Of a stretch of 64,000 nt of DNA, positions 1-10,074 are shown piece after piece. This DNA is from Xanthobacteraceae bacterium (GTDB lineage Bacteria; Pseudomonadota; Alphaproteobacteria; Rhizobiales; Xanthobacteraceae), in assembly GCA_023954195.1 (NCBI GenBank), contig JAMLIK010000001.1, positions 310,001 through 374,000 on the forward strand. The letters run 5' to 3'. Position numbers and translations under genes: made by a program. Each line of letters starts with the position of its first letter. The first letter of the stretch is position 1. The notes beneath the pieces were generated by a model. That model was not told the DNA's origin. It saw nothing but the letters and a program-made list of their open reading frames with translations, and made no database searches.

Positions 1-144
1 GGCGACGGGCTTGGCGGATGTCTTCGCCCCGCTCTTGGATCGCTTCTTGGAGACGTCTCTGGCGACACCCTTGGCCGCGCCCTTGGTCGCGCCCTTGGTC
101 GCGCCCTTGGGTTTCAAAACTTTCTTATGCGTTGTCTTGGACAT
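1..144 (-). CDS. N-terminus of a Lys-rich protein, truncated by the window edge
   Basis: An open frame of 48 codons starts with ATG at 144 and runs off the left edge. The start is preceded by a good ribosome binding site (GAAAGGAAGG, read on the minus strand). The visible protein begins MSKTTHKKVLKPKG and is built of repeated K-G-A-T/A units followed by more Lys/Ser/Ala residues, so it is strongly basic and probably disordered. It is divergent from the AsmA-like gene. Lys/Ala-rich N-terminal tails occur on several proteins in this family of bacteria (histone-like proteins, some peroxiredoxins). The functional domain lies outside the window, so no function is assigned. Confidence 0.6.
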   Translation of the reverse strand, partial: MSKTTHKKVLKPKGATKGATKGAAKGVARDVSKKRSKSGAKTSAKPVA

Positions 145-341
145 ACGCCTTCCTTTCGTCGCTTTCGACCGGTCCATATGACACGGCGATACATGCAGCG
201 GGGGCGACGGAATTTCTCAAGCCGTGCCCTTGTCGCTGGGCAAACCCGTCCGCTCCGGGCTATGATTCATCGGATTCGACGATGCCGCCCGGCGCTTCAT
301 GCTTGCGTGGATGCTAACAGGTTCAACGAGGATTGGCAGTG

Positions 342-3300
342 ATGCCGCCGCATCAGCGTTCGTCACGCAGTCCCGCGCGTACACCGCTTGGCGAGCAGCC
401 CCGCCATCAACATCAATCCCGAGAGGCAATGGCTCGGAAAGGACTGCCCCCGGCGCCGAATTCCCGCGCCAACGATCAGGTGTCGGATTGGGATGATGAC
501 GGCGGAGGCCATCCGCGTCATGACGAGGCGGCGCGACGCCGGGCGCACCGTCTGCTGGGGCGTGGCGGCGGCGCGGGTGGCGGCTGGTTCGGCGTCCTGG
601 ACCGCTGGCTTCCCGGCGGGCGCGGGGTGCGGCGCGCGCTGGTGGCGGTCGTGGCGCTCGGCGCTCTGCTCGTGGTTGCGTTCGGCGGGCTATGGTGGCG
701 TCTCGGCGCCGGCCCGATCAATCTCGACATCGCCTCGCCCTGGCTGATTGCCGCGATCGAGGACAATATCGGTCCGGGCAGCACCGTGGAGATCGGCGGC
801 ACGCAGATCGAGCGTGCCGGCCGCATCCGCGTCGCGGTTCGCATCCGCGACATGGTGGTGCGCGATCGTGACCATGCCATCATCGCCAGCGCGCCGAAGG
901 CCGAGGTTCGGCTCTCCGGCATGGCGCTCCTGATGGGGCGGCTGCGCGCCGAAAGCCTCAAGCTGGTCGATGCCGTTCTCGCCGTCCGCGTCACGCCCGA
1001 CGGCGAGGTCACGATATCGACCGGCGACAACGCCCGCCCGATCGCGGCCGGCAAGGCGCCCGCGATGCCCGCGGGTGCGGGCAATCCGGTCGCGCCGCAG
1101 ACGTCGCCCGGCCCGCGCCAAGGATCGCAGGCGGGATCGCAGACAGGATCGCAGGCGGGGCCGGCGTCGAACGCCGCCGCCGGCGGGTTGTTGGCCTGGC
1201 TCGACTGGCTCGACAGCCTGAGCACGAGCGGGCTCGCCGGCCAGAACCTCAACGAGATCGGCCTGAAAAACGGCCGTCTCATCGTCGACGACGAACAGCT
1301 CGGCAATCGCTGGGATTTCGAGAACATCAGCCTCAGCTTGCGGCGTCCCGGCTCCGGCGGCATCGCGCTGCGGGTTGGCGAGGAGGGCGCGCGGGCGTGG
1401 TCGCTCCGTGTCGAGGTGGGCGCGCCGCGCAACGGCGTGCGCTCGGTCGATCTTCGCGCCGACAAGATGCCCACCCGCAATATCCTGTTGGCGCTGCGGC
1501 TCAAGAACCTCAACTACAGCGCCGACCTGCCGCTTTCCGGAGAACTGAGGGGCGAGATCGGGCGTGACGGCCTGCCGACCTATTTCCGCGGCACCCTGAC
1601 GGCGGGCAAGGGGACCATCATCGACCACGACACCCCCGATTATCCGATGCCGATCGATGCGATCGAGGTCAACCTCGAATGGGACGCGGGCCGCCGCGTG
1701 CTGGTGGCGCCGTTCAAGATCGTGTCGGGCCCGAACCGGGTGACGCTGCTTGCGCATATCGAACCGCCGGGCGACGTCGTGCCGGACTGGCAGTTGGGGT
1801 TGAGCGGCGGCACCATCGTGCTCGCCGGCGTCAACGACGAGCCGCCGCTGATCTTCAACCGCATCGCGATCGGCATGCGGTTCGATACCGCGAACAGGAA
1901 AATCCTGCTGACCCATGCCGACATCAGCAACGGCGAGATCGGCGTCGCGGGAACCGGAACGCTGGATTATTCCGGCGAGCCGCGCCTGACGCTGGGATTC
2001 GCCGGCACGCCGATGTCGGCCACGGCGCTGAAACGGATGTGGCCGATCATCATCGTTCCCGAGGTGCGCGAATGGGTAACGGAGCGGATCGGCGGCGGGG
2101 CGTTGCAGCGTATCGACATCGGCGTCAACTCGCCGCTCATCAACCTGTCGCGCGCGGGCCCGCCGATCCCGGACGACGGCCTTTCGGTCAACATCGCCGC
2201 CAGCAATGTCACGCTGCACCCGGTCGACGAGTTGCCGTCGATTCGCAACGCCGACCTGCGCGCGCGCGTCACCGGCCGCACCGCCACCGTGACCATCGGG
2301 CAGGGCAGCATCGAGACCGCCGCCGGACGCAAGCTCAACATTTCCGACGCCGTCTTCGAGGTGCCGGACATGGCGCCGAAACCGGCCCCGGCGCGGGTCA
2401 GGTTCAAGCTTGACGGTCCGGTCGCGGCGGTCGCGGAAATCCTCGCCTCCGATCGCCTTAGCGAATTCAGCAATGTGCCGATCGATCCGAACACCGCCAA
2501 GGGAACGGTCACGGCCCAGATGAGTCTGGGATTGCCGATCAAGCGCGAACTGACCAAGGCCGACACCACCTACGCGATCACCGCCGACGTCACAGGCTTT
2601 GCCGCCGATCGCCTCGTGATGAACCAGAAGCTCGAAGCCTCGGCGATGAAGATCACCGCCAACAATCAGGGCTATCAGGTCAGGGGCGACGTGCGGATCA
2701 ACGGCCAGCCGGCGTCGCTCGATTATCGCAAGCAAGGCAGCGGCGACGCCGAAGTCAAATTGCAGGCGACCCTTGACGACGCCAGCCGGGCCCGGCTCGG
2801 CTTCGACCTCGGCGCCGGCGCCAGCGGTCCGCTCGGATTGAAGCTCGCCGGGCGGATCGGCAGCTCCGAGCGTGACAGCAAAATCGCCATCGACGCCGAT
2901 CTCACCGCGCTCAAGCTCGACAATCTGCTGCCGGGCTGGAGCAAGGCGTCCGGCAGGGGCGCGCACGCCACCTTCAACGTGGTGCAGAAGCCGCAATCGA
3001 CCCGGTTCGAGGACATTGTCATCGACGGCGGCGGGGTGTCGATCAAGGGTTCGCTGGAAGTCGACCAGAACGGCGATCTTCTGAACGCCAACTTCCCCAC
3101 CTACTCGCCATCCGAAGGCGACAAGGCTTCGCTGCGGGCCGAGCGTGGCGCCGACGGCGTTCTCAAGGTGGTGATGCGCGGCGACGTGTTCGACGGCCGC
3201 CCGTTCATCAGGTCGGCTATGTCCGGCAAGGAGGCAGAGGCCAGGAGCAAGGCCAAGAGTCCCGATTTCGACCTCGATCTGAGGCTCGGCGCGGTGGCGG

Positions 3301-4043
3301 GCTTCTACGGCGAGACGGTGCGCGGCGTCGAGCTGAAGATGTCGCGGCGGGGCGGCGCCATCCGCAGCTTCACGCTCAACGGCAAGCTCGGGCGCGACAC
3401 GCCGCTTTCCGCCGATCTGCGCCGCCCGGCGCAGGGCCGCGAGGTGATCGTGCTTGAGACCAACGACGCCGGCGCGTTCTTCCGCTTCACCGACACCTAC
3501 GCCAAGATGGTGGGCGGCCAGCTTCAACTGGCGATGGAGCCGCCGACGGCCGAGCCGCGCGCCAAGGAAGGGTTGCTCAACGTCCGCAGCTTCACCGTCA
3601 AGGGCGAGCCCCAACTCGACAAGGCGGCCGGCGCCGCGCCGGGCCAGGGCAGCGTCCCATTCTCCCGGCTGCGGGCGGAATTCACCCGTAACAACGGCGT
3701 GCTGAGCATCCGCGAAGGCGTGGTCAAGGGCCCGGTGATCGGCGCCACCATCGAGGGCAGCATCGACTATCCGGCCAACCGGGTGCGGATGAGCGGCACC
3801 CTGGTTCCGCTTTACGGCCTCAACAACATCTTTGGGCAAATCCCGCTGGTCGGGCCGCTGCTCGGCGGCAGCAACGAGGGCTTGATCGGCGTCACCTATG
3901 AAGTGGTCGGCACGCCGGGCAAGCCCGATCTGCGCGTCAATCCGATTTCGGCCATGGCGCCCGGCGTGCTGCGTAAGATCTTCGAGTTCAACACAGGACG
4001 CCAGAGCTACAATCCGACCGAGCTGCCGTCGCCGAATAACTGA
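342..4043 (+). CDS. AsmA-like / DUF3971 large envelope protein
   Basis: This 1233-residue protein has a charged, Pro/Arg/Asp-rich cytoplasmic N-terminus, one hydrophobic segment at about residues 99-119, and then a very long periplasmic region rich in beta-strand-forming repeats. It ends with an AsmA-type C-terminal region (GSIDYPANRVRMSGTLVP, then a Gly-rich stretch). That matches the YhdP/AsmA-like group (DUF3971), anchored inner-membrane proteins thought to bridge the periplasm and move lipid towards the outer membrane. A low-complexity Gly-Ser-Gln linker lies near 1115-1165. ATG 342 is preferred over the upstream TTG 333 and GTG 339 because GAGGA sits about 10 bases before it. ATG 429 is a further alternative. 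The gene converges on the MFS gene with 10 bp between stops. Confidence 0.85.
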   Translation: MPPHQRSSRSPARTPLGEQPRHQHQSREAMARKGLPPAPNSRANDQVSDWDDDGGGHPRHDEAARRRAHRLLGRGGGAGGGWFGVLDRWLPGGRGVRRALVAVVALGALLVVAFGGLWWRLGAGPINLDIASPWLIAAIEDNIGPGSTVEIGGTQIERAGRIRVAVRIRDMVVRDRDHAIIASAPKAEVRLSGMALLMGRLRAESLKLVDAVLAVRVTPDGEVTISTGDNARPIAAGKAPAMPAGAGNPVAPQTSPGPRQGSQAGSQTGSQAGPASNAAAGGLLAWLDWLDSLSTSGLAGQNLNEIGLKNGRLIVDDEQLGNRWDFENISLSLRRPGSGGIALRVGEEGARAWSLRVEVGAPRNGVRSVDLRADKMPTRNILLALRLKNLNYSADLPLSGELRGEIGRDGLPTYFRGTLTAGKGTIIDHDTPDYPMPIDAIEVNLEWDAGRRVLVAPFKIVSGPNRVTLLAHIEPPGDVVPDWQLGLSGGTIVLAGVNDEPPLIFNRIAIGMRFDTANRKILLTHADISNGEIGVAGTGTLDYSGEPRLTLGFAGTPMSATALKRMWPIIIVPEVREWVTERIGGGALQRIDIGVNSPLINLSRAGPPIPDDGLSVNIAASNVTLHPVDELPSIRNADLRARVTGRTATVTIGQGSIETAAGRKLNISDAVFEVPDMAPKPAPARVRFKLDGPVAAVAEILASDRLSEFSNVPIDPNTAKGTVTAQMSLGLPIKRELTKADTTYAITADVTGFAADRLVMNQKLEASAMKITANNQGYQVRGDVRINGQPASLDYRKQGSGDAEVKLQATLDDASRARLGFDLGAGASGPLGLKLAGRIGSSERDSKIAIDADLTALKLDNLLPGWSKASGRGAHATFNVVQKPQSTRFEDIVIDGGGVSIKGSLEVDQNGDLLNANFPTYSPSEGDKASLRAERGADGVLKVVMRGDVFDGRPFIRSAMSGKEAEARSKAKSPDFDLDLRLGAVAGFYGETVRGVELKMSRRGGAIRSFTLNGKLGRDTPLSADLRRPAQGREVIVLETNDAGAFFRFTDTYAKMVGGQLQLAMEPPTAEPRAKEGLLNVRSFTVKGEPQLDKAAGAAPGQGSVPFSRLRAEFTRNNGVLSIREGVVKGPVIGATIEGSIDYPANRVRMSGTLVPLYGLNNIFGQIPLVGPLLGGSNEGLIGVTYEVVGTPGKPDLRVNPISAMAPGVLRKIFEFNTGRQSYNPTELPSPNN

Positions 4044-4053
4044 GAGCCTCCGG

Positions 4054-5310
4054 TTACTCCCGCAGCGCGCGCACGGTGAGGAACGGGATCATGCCGATCA
4101 GCACGTTGACCAGCGCGAAGGCGATCACCGGATCGTAGCTGTGGCTCCAGTCGTGGAGCAGGCCGCCGGCCGGCGCGCCGAGCGCGGCGCCGAGGCCGCT
4201 GCCGATCGAGATGGTGCCGAAGATGGTGCCGACGCGCCTGCCGTGGAAAATATTGATGGCGGCGGCGGTGATCAGCGGGCCGCGCGAACCGATGGTCGAG
4301 CCGAAGCAGAGCAGGAAGCCGCCGAGCAGCCACAGGCTCGGATAACGGCCGAGCAGCCAGAGGAAGGCAATGCCGAGCGTGGTCAGTCCGTAGCTGAACA
4401 GGATGGCCCGGCGGCGGCCGATCAGGCCGTCGAGCCAGCTCACGGTCAGCATGCCGATCACCAGCACGACACCGCTCAGGCCCCAGGCGGACGCGGCCTG
4501 CAACGGCGGAAATCCGGCCTCGATCAGGTAGGCGACCACCTGCGCGCCGATGCTGTAGACGCCGATCGCGGTGAAGAAAAAGGTGCAAAACAGCGCCCAG
4601 AACGCATGATGGCGAACGGCGCGCGGCAGCGTCCATTCGATGTCGGCGTCGGCCGGCGCGGTGGTGGTGGCTTTGGCCGGCGCGCGCGCTCGCTCGCGGG
4701 CGATCCGCCGCCACGGCAACAGCAGCAGGGGGATGAGCAGGACGAGCAGAAAGCCTCCCAGCAAGTGGTAGCTGTTGCGCCAGCCGGAATGATCGATCAG
4801 GATTTGCGACAGCGGCACCAGCGTCAGAATGCCGGCGCCGTTGGCCGAGTAGACCACCGCCATCGCGGTCGGCAGCCGGGTGCCGAACCAGCGGCCCAGC
4901 AGCAGCGAACTCGGCACGTTGCTGAGACAGGCCATGCCGAGCCCGACGGCGAAACCCATGGATAGCTGCAACTGCCACAGCGACGTCGCGAACGCCGCCG
5001 CCGACACCCCAGTGCCGAGCAGCAGCAGGCCGAGGCCGTAGACGATGCGGGGGCCGGAGAAGTCGAACAGGCGTCCGACGAACGGCGACGACAGGCCCAT
5101 GGACAACGCCGCCAGCGCATAGATCGAAATAACGTCGGCGCGCGCCCAGCCGAACGTGCCGGAGATCGGCAGCAGGAAGACCGTGAAGGTCTCGCCCATG
5201 CCGCGCCCGAGCAGCGCCAGCGTGAAGCACAGCGCCAGGACGGCCCACGCGCCGCGCGCCGGCCTGTCGAAGACCATATCGGAACGGGTGAAAGACGATT
5301 CAGCGGCCAT
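4054..5310 (-). CDS. MFS transporter
   Basis: This 418-residue protein is almost entirely hydrophobic with about twelve predicted membrane segments and a central cytoplasmic loop (the Ala/Arg-rich stretch near residues 200-230), the normal architecture of the major facilitator superfamily. The loop between helices 2 and 3 contains GRLFDFSGPR, a degenerate form of the MFS G-x-x-x-D-R/K-x-G-R-R signature; the second half has DGLIGRRRAI. It resembles monocarboxylate/oxalate-type MFS members, but the substrate cannot be read from the sequence. It lies alone between convergent and codirectional neighbours, so context gives no substrate either. Confidence 0.85.
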   Translation of the reverse strand: MAAESSFTRSDMVFDRPARGAWAVLALCFTLALLGRGMGETFTVFLLPISGTFGWARADVISIYALAALSMGLSSPFVGRLFDFSGPRIVYGLGLLLLGTGVSAAAFATSLWQLQLSMGFAVGLGMACLSNVPSSLLLGRWFGTRLPTAMAVVYSANGAGILTLVPLSQILIDHSGWRNSYHLLGGFLLVLLIPLLLLPWRRIARERARAPAKATTTAPADADIEWTLPRAVRHHAFWALFCTFFFTAIGVYSIGAQVVAYLIEAGFPPLQAASAWGLSGVVLVIGMLTVSWLDGLIGRRRAILFSYGLTTLGIAFLWLLGRYPSLWLLGGFLLCFGSTIGSRGPLITAAAINIFHGRRVGTIFGTISIGSGLGAALGAPAGGLLHDWSHSYDPVIAFALVNVLIGMIPFLTVRALRE

Positions 5311-5366
5311 GCCCGGCCATGGAGCGCATTTCTTCCGCGCGGGGCAACGTCGTTCTGCGAATGGGG

Positions 5367-6620
5367 CTATGCGATCTTCAAGAGGACGTGGCGCTTCTTG
5401 CCCATCGACAGCTTGATGACGCCGTCCGCGGTCAGGTCCGCGGGCGAGAGCGTCGCCTTGTCGTCGGTCACCGCGACGTCGTTGACGCGCAGGCCGCCGC
5501 TCTTGATCTGCCGGCGCGCCTCGCCGTTGGAGGCGACCAGCCCGGCGCGCACGAACGCACCCAGCACGCCGATGCCTTCCTGAAGCTCGGCGGCGGCGAT
5601 GTCGACGGTCGGCAGGCTGCCGCCGACCGCGCCTTCCTCAAAGGTCTTGCGCGCGGTCTCGGCGGCGGCCTCCGCCAGCGTACGGCCGTGGATCAGCGCG
5701 GTCGCCTCCGTCGCCAGCACCTTCTTGGCCTCGTTGATCTCCTGGCCCCGGAGGGCGGCAAGGCGGGCGATCTCGGCGAGCGGCAGGGTGGTGAACAGCT
5801 TGAGGAAACGCTCGACGTCGGCGTCCTCGGTGTTGCGCCAGTACTGCCAGTAGTCATAGGCGCTGAGCATGTCGGCGTTGAGCCACACCGCGCCGGCCGC
5901 GGTCTTGCCCATCTTCGCGCCCGACGCCGTGGTCAGAAGCGGGCAGGTCAGCGCGTGCAGTTGATGGGTGCCCATGCGGCGGCCGAGGTCGATGCCGTTG
6001 ACGATGTTGCCCCACTGGTCGGAGCCGCCCATTTGCAGGTTGCAGCCGTAGCGCCGCGCCAGTTCGACATAGTCGTAGGATTGCAGGATCATGTAGTTGA
6101 ATTCGATGAACGACAGCTCCTGCTCGCGCTCCAGCCGCATCCGCACCGAGTCCATGGTCAGCATGCGGTTGATGGAGAAGTGACGGCCGACGTCGCGCAG
6201 CATCTCGATGTAGTTGAGCCTGGCCAGCCATTCGGCGTTGTCCACCATCAGCGCGTCGGTCTTGCCGTCGCCGAAGGTGATGAACTTCGCGAACACGCCC
6301 TTGATCGATTCCTTGTTGGCGTCGATCTGGTCATAGGTCAGGAGCTTGCGGGTCTCGTCGCGGCCGGACGGATCGCCGACCCGCGTGGTGCCGCCGCCCA
6401 TCAGCGCGATCGGCTTGTTGCCGCTCTGTTGCAGCCAGTGCAGGATCATGATCGACAGCAGGTGACCGATGTGCAGCGACGGCGCGGTGCAGTCGTAGCC
6501 GACATACGCCACCACCTCGCCCTTGGCCGCGAGCGCGTCGAGGCTTTCGGGATCGGAAATCTGGTGGATGAAGCCGCGCTCCTGGAGCAGGCGGAGAAAA
6601 TCGGATTTGAAGGCGGTCAT
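5367..6620 (-). CDS. tyrS: Tyrosyl-tRNA synthetase
   Basis: This 417-residue class I aminoacyl-tRNA synthetase charges tRNA-Tyr. The HIGH motif is intact ([11 protein letters not shown]), the KMSKS loop has the usual TyrRS variant KMGKT ([14 protein letters not shown]), and a C-terminal S4 RNA-binding domain is visible ([16 protein letters not shown]). The frame is open a further 78 codons upstream, but that extension is low-complexity and unlike any TyrRS N-terminus, so ATG 6620 ([12 protein letters not shown]) is taken as the start. It is divergent from anmK, a pairing also seen in other alphaproteobacteria. Confidence 0.96.
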   Translation of the reverse strand: MTAFKSDFLRLLQERGFIHQISDPESLDALAAKGEVVAYVGYDCTAPSLHIGHLLSIMILHWLQQSGNKPIALMGGGTTRVGDPSGRDETRKLLTYDQIDANKESIKGVFAKFITFGDGKTDALMVDNAEWLARLNYIEMLRDVGRHFSINRMLTMDSVRMRLEREQELSFIEFNYMILQSYDYVELARRYGCNLQMGGSDQWGNIVNGIDLGRRMGTHQLHALTCPLLTTASGAKMGKTAAGAVWLNADMLSAYDYWQYWRNTEDADVERFLKLFTTLPLAEIARLAALRGQEINEAKKVLATEATALIHGRTLAEAAAETARKTFEEGAVGGSLPTVDIAAAELQEGIGVLGAFVRAGLVASNGEARRQIKSGGLRVNDVAVTDDKATLSPADLTADGVIKLSMGKKRHVLLKIA

Positions 6621-6783
6621 GGAATTCGGGCTCAGTCTTTCTTGACGCTTTCCCCGTAAGGATCGCGGCGGGGGCCGCTGCCTGCGGCAAGCGGCCGGGA
6701 CGACGGATGCGGTGGAATTATAAGATGCGGCTGCCGGGCACAAGTTGGGTGTTCCGCCCGACCACCCCGAAACGGGTGCGATC

Positions 6784-7887
6784 ATGACATTGCGGGCGAT
6801 CGGCCTGATGAGCGGCACCTCGCTGGACGGGGTCGACGTGGCGTCGATCCGCACCGACGGCGAGCGGGTCGCGGGAGTGGGCCCGTCCGGTTACCGGCCC
6901 TATACGGAGCCGGAGCGCGATGTGCTGCGGCGGGCGCTGGCGGAGGCGGTGACGCTGTCGGATCGCACCGCGCGGCCGGGGGCTGTCGCGGAGGCCGAGC
7001 AGGTCGTCACCCGCGCCCATGCCGAGGCGGTCGGCGCGTTCCTGCGCGACAACGGCCTGACGGGAAGCGATATCGACATCGTCGGCTTTCACGGCCAGAC
7101 CGTGCTGCACCGGCCGGAGCGGCGGCTGACCGTGCAGATCGGCGACGGCGCGGGGCTTGCGAAAGCCATCGGCATCCCGGTGATGCACGATTTCCGCGCC
7201 GCCGACGTCGCCGCCGGCGGGCAGGGCGCGCCGCTGGTGCCGGTCTATCACCGCGCGCTGGCGCGGTCGCTCCAGCGCGAGGGGCCGATCGTCGTGGTCA
7301 ACATCGGCGGCGTTGCCAACATCACTTATATCGACGGCGCGGATACATTGATCGCCTGCGACACCGGGCCGGGCAACGCCCTGCTCGACGATTTCATGTT
7401 GGGCAGGTTGGGTCGGCCGTTCGACGACGAGGGGCGGCTGGCGGCGCAAGGCCGCGTCGATCGGGCATGGTTGGCCGCGAGCCTGTCCCATCCGTTCTTC
7501 GCCAAGCCGCCGCCGAAATCGCTCGACCGCAACGACTTCGCGGCGCTCCGCCTGAACTCCGCCGGGGCGGCGGACGGCGCGGCGACCCTGACCGCGTTCA
7601 CCGCCGCCGGCATCGCCGCCGTCGCGCCGCTGCTGCCGCGCTTGCCGCGAAGCTGGATCGTGGTCGGCGGCGGCGCGCGCAACCTGACGCTGTTGCGGAT
7701 GCTGCGTGAAAAACTGGCGCCGGCGACGGTGGAGAGCGGGGAGCAACTCGGCTGGTCGTCCGACGCCATCGAGGCGCAGGCGTTCGGCTACCTCGCCGCG
7801 CGCGGCCTGAAAGCTCTGCCGCTGAGCTATCCCGCCACCACCGGCGTGCCCGAGCCGATGACCGGCGGCGTGCTGGCGCAGCCGTGA
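6784..7887 (+). CDS. anmK: Anhydro-N-acetylmuramic acid kinase
   Basis: This 367-residue sugar kinase converts 1,6-anhydro-N-acetylmuramic acid to MurNAc-6-phosphate in peptidoglycan recycling. The N-terminal phosphate-binding motif is [14 protein letters not shown]; further family signatures are [22 protein letters not shown] and the sugar/ATP-site motif [13 protein letters not shown], with a late adenosine-site Gly run (VVGGGARN). ATG 6784 gives the standard family N-terminus; the frame extends upstream to a TTG at 6745, which is unlikely to be used. It diverges from tyrS. Confidence 0.95.
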   Translation: MTLRAIGLMSGTSLDGVDVASIRTDGERVAGVGPSGYRPYTEPERDVLRRALAEAVTLSDRTARPGAVAEAEQVVTRAHAEAVGAFLRDNGLTGSDIDIVGFHGQTVLHRPERRLTVQIGDGAGLAKAIGIPVMHDFRAADVAAGGQGAPLVPVYHRALARSLQREGPIVVVNIGGVANITYIDGADTLIACDTGPGNALLDDFMLGRLGRPFDDEGRLAAQGRVDRAWLAASLSHPFFAKPPPKSLDRNDFAALRLNSAGAADGAATLTAFTAAGIAAVAPLLPRLPRSWIVVGGGARNLTLLRMLREKLAPATVESGEQLGWSSDAIEAQAFGYLAARGLKALPLSYPATTGVPEPMTGGVLAQP

Positions 7888-7894
7888 GGGCGGC

Positions 7895-8542
7895 TCAGCG
7901 AATGTTGGCGAGCCGCATGTCGAGATAGCTGGTGACCGATTCCATCAGCGGCTCCAGCTTGCCGTCGAAGAAGTGGTTGGCGCCGGGAATGACCTGATGG
8001 TCGATGACGATGCCTTTCTGCGACTTCAGTTTATCGACCAGCGCGTTGACGTCCTTCGACGGCACCACGGCGTCCTTCTCGCCATGGACGATCAGGCCGG
8101 ACGACGGGCAGGGCGCGAGGAACGAGAAATCATAGAGATTGGCGGGCGGCGCGATCGAAATAAAACCCTCGACCTCCGGCCGCCGCATCAGAAGCTGCAT
8201 GCCGATCCAGGCGCCGAACGAAAACCCGGTGACCCAGCAGGCGCGGGCCTCCGGATTGATGGTCTGCGCCCAGTCCAGCGCCGACGCCGCGTCCGACAAT
8301 TCGCCGACGCCGTGATCGAACGAACCCTGACTGCGGCCGACGCCCCGGAAGTTGAAGCGCAGCACCGAAAAGCCGCGATGCACGAAAGCGTAATAGCACT
8401 GATAGACGATCTGATGATTCATCGTGCCATGGAATTGCGGGTGCGGATGCAGCACCATCGCGATCGGGGCGTTCTTCTGTTTCGCCGGATGATAGCGGCC
8501 TTCGAGACGGCCGGCGGGACCGGTGAAAATAACTTCGGGCAT
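7895..8542 (-). CDS. Alpha/beta hydrolase (putative serine esterase)
   Basis: This 215-residue single-domain alpha/beta hydrolase has the oxyanion-region motif LHPHPQFHGTMNH, an RGVGRSQG turn, the nucleophile elbow GFSFG, a likely acid in GEKDAVVP and a likely catalytic His in GANHFF. These features fit the small dienelactone-hydrolase-like hydrolases common in Rhizobiales; the natural substrate is unknown. There is no signal peptide, so it is probably cytoplasmic. The stop lies 7 bp from the convergent anmK stop, and the 221-bp gap on its other side should hold divergent promoters for it and the cysteine desulfurase. Confidence 0.85.
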   Translation of the reverse strand: MPEVIFTGPAGRLEGRYHPAKQKNAPIAMVLHPHPQFHGTMNHQIVYQCYYAFVHRGFSVLRFNFRGVGRSQGSFDHGVGELSDAASALDWAQTINPEARACWVTGFSFGAWIGMQLLMRRPEVEGFISIAPPANLYDFSFLAPCPSSGLIVHGEKDAVVPSKDVNALVDKLKSQKGIVIDHQVIPGANHFFDGKLEPLMESVTSYLDMRLANIR

Positions 8543-8763
8543 CCGTGTTCCTTACATGTCCTGACGGGCCGCCGACGGCGCGGCGCGTGTCGGGCGAGGC
8601 GTTCTAACATGGGGCAAGGGGCAAAAAGCAAGCATCTTGACCGCCGTGAGGGGCCTGAACCGCGGCGCCCGCGTGAGATTTGCCGCCGTTGCGACGCAAG
8701 ATGCTCTAGAATGACGCGCGATCCGGCGGCATGCCGCCCTTCAGGGAAAATCGGCCGATACTC

Positions 8764-9933
8764 ATGACGCAGCGTGTCTATCTCGACTGGAACGCGACCA
8801 CCCCGCTTCTCCCCGAGGCCCGCGCGGCGCTCGTTGCGGCGCTGGATATCTGCGGCAATCCTTCGTCGGTCCATGGCGAGGGCCGCCGGGCGCGCCGGAT
8901 CCTGCAGGACGCCCGGTCGGCGGTGGCGGCGGCGGTGGCGGCGGACCCGAAGACGCTGACCTTTACCTCCGGCGCGACCGAGTCGAACGCGCTGGCGCTG
9001 ACGCCGGGGCTGCATCGGGCGGCTACGCCCCCGGCGCGCCGTCTCGTGGTCTCGGCGGTCGAGCATTCCTCGGTGCGCGCCGGCGGACGCTTTCCACGCG
9101 ACGCCGTCGCGCTCGCCCCGGTCGATCGATCCGGACTGATCGACCTCGCGCGTCTGGAGCAATTGCTGGCGGACGCGCCGCCGGCGCTGGTCTCGGTGAT
9201 GCTGGCCAACAACGAAACCGGGGCGATCCAGCCGATCCGCGAGGTGGCCGCGCTGGTGCGTGCGAATCGGGGAATCCTGCATGTCGACGCGGTCGCGGCG
9301 TTTGGAAAGATAAATATCGATTTCAAAGATTTAGGATGCGATCTTCTATCTGTTTCCGCGCACAAGATCGGTGGCCCGAAGGGGGTCGGCGCGCTGGTCG
9401 TGGCCGAAGATCTGCGCGGGTTGGAACCGGCCTTGACCGGCGGCGGACAGGAAAAGGGCCGCCGCGCCGGCACCGAAAACCTCGCGGGCATCGCTGGTTT
9501 CGGCGCCGCGGCCCACGTCGCCATAGCCAGCCTGGAGCGGCATGCGGCCCATTGCGCGGCGCTCAGGTTGCGGCTGGAAAGGGGGCTAAAGCAAATCGTC
9601 GGGTCCACCATCATCTTCGCCGAGACCGTGCCTCGACTGCCCAACACGACGCTGTTCACCGCGCCCGGCCTCCATGCCGAAACCGCCGTGATCGCGTTCG
9701 ATCTCGAAGGCATCGCGGTATCGTCCGGCTCGGCGTGTTCATCGGGGAAAGTACAACCCTCGCATGTGCTGACGGCGATGGGAACCGGCGAGGCGCTGGC
9801 CAGCGGCGGCATCCGCATCAGTCTCGGCTGGGAAACCACCGAAAATGACATCGATCGCGCTCTTGAGGCTTGGCGAAAGCTCGCCGGCACCTTAGTTAAA
9901 AAGAACGATGAAACAGTGCTTGAACGATTCTAA
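8764..9933 (+). CDS. Cysteine desulfurase (NifS/IscS-like)
   Basis: This 389-residue PLP enzyme removes sulfur from cysteine as a persulfide for Fe-S cluster assembly. It opens with the class signature VYLDWNATTPLLPEAR. The PLP lysine lies in SVSAHKIGGPKG, and the active-site cysteine in the mobile loop SSGSACSSGKVQPSHVL is the class I (NifS/IscS) type, unlike the SufS encoded farther down. It precedes sufB on the same strand by 141 bp. ATG 8764 is chosen because homologues start at this point; an in-frame ATG at 8731 exists. No iscR-like regulator gene is seen between or before these genes. Confidence 0.92.
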   Translation: MTQRVYLDWNATTPLLPEARAALVAALDICGNPSSVHGEGRRARRILQDARSAVAAAVAADPKTLTFTSGATESNALALTPGLHRAATPPARRLVVSAVEHSSVRAGGRFPRDAVALAPVDRSGLIDLARLEQLLADAPPALVSVMLANNETGAIQPIREVAALVRANRGILHVDAVAAFGKINIDFKDLGCDLLSVSAHKIGGPKGVGALVVAEDLRGLEPALTGGGQEKGRRAGTENLAGIAGFGAAAHVAIASLERHAAHCAALRLRLERGLKQIVGSTIIFAETVPRLPNTTLFTAPGLHAETAVIAFDLEGIAVSSGSACSSGKVQPSHVLTAMGTGEALASGGIRISLGWETTENDIDRALEAWRKLAGTLVKKNDETVLERF

Positions 9934-10041
9934 GCGACGTGGTTTCATTATACTCAAGCTAAACGCACTGGTTTTGCGCCCGGACCGTCTGGAACATGGC
10001 GCCTCGCGATAGCTCTCGATGCCAGTGCCGATGTAGTCCAC

Positions 10042-10060
10042 CGCGGTCCTTGAAACCGCG
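10042..10060 (+). promoter_or_regulatory. Stem-loop just upstream of the sufB ribosome binding site
   Basis: CGCGGT at 10042-10047 and ACCGCG at 10055-10060 form a perfect 6-bp GC stem with a 7-nt loop, ending just before the GCGGAGG ribosome binding site of sufB. It could affect translation or mRNA processing between the desulfurase gene and sufB. It may equally be chance in GC-rich DNA. Confidence 0.3.
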
Positions 10061-10074
10061 AGCGGAGGTTTGGA

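Noticed and set aside
690-3839. 1049-codon minus-strand open frame opposite the AsmA-like gene
   Set aside because: It is a GC-rich antisense shadow: Arg/Ala/Asp-rich composition with no domain, fully covered by a real gene.
5319-6659. Long plus-strand frame opposite tyrS
   Set aside because: It is an antisense shadow of an unambiguous tyrosyl-tRNA synthetase gene.
9920-9954. Promoter for sufB with TTGAAC and TATACT
   Set aside because: The spacing of 23 bases between the two hexamers is too long for a normal promoter.
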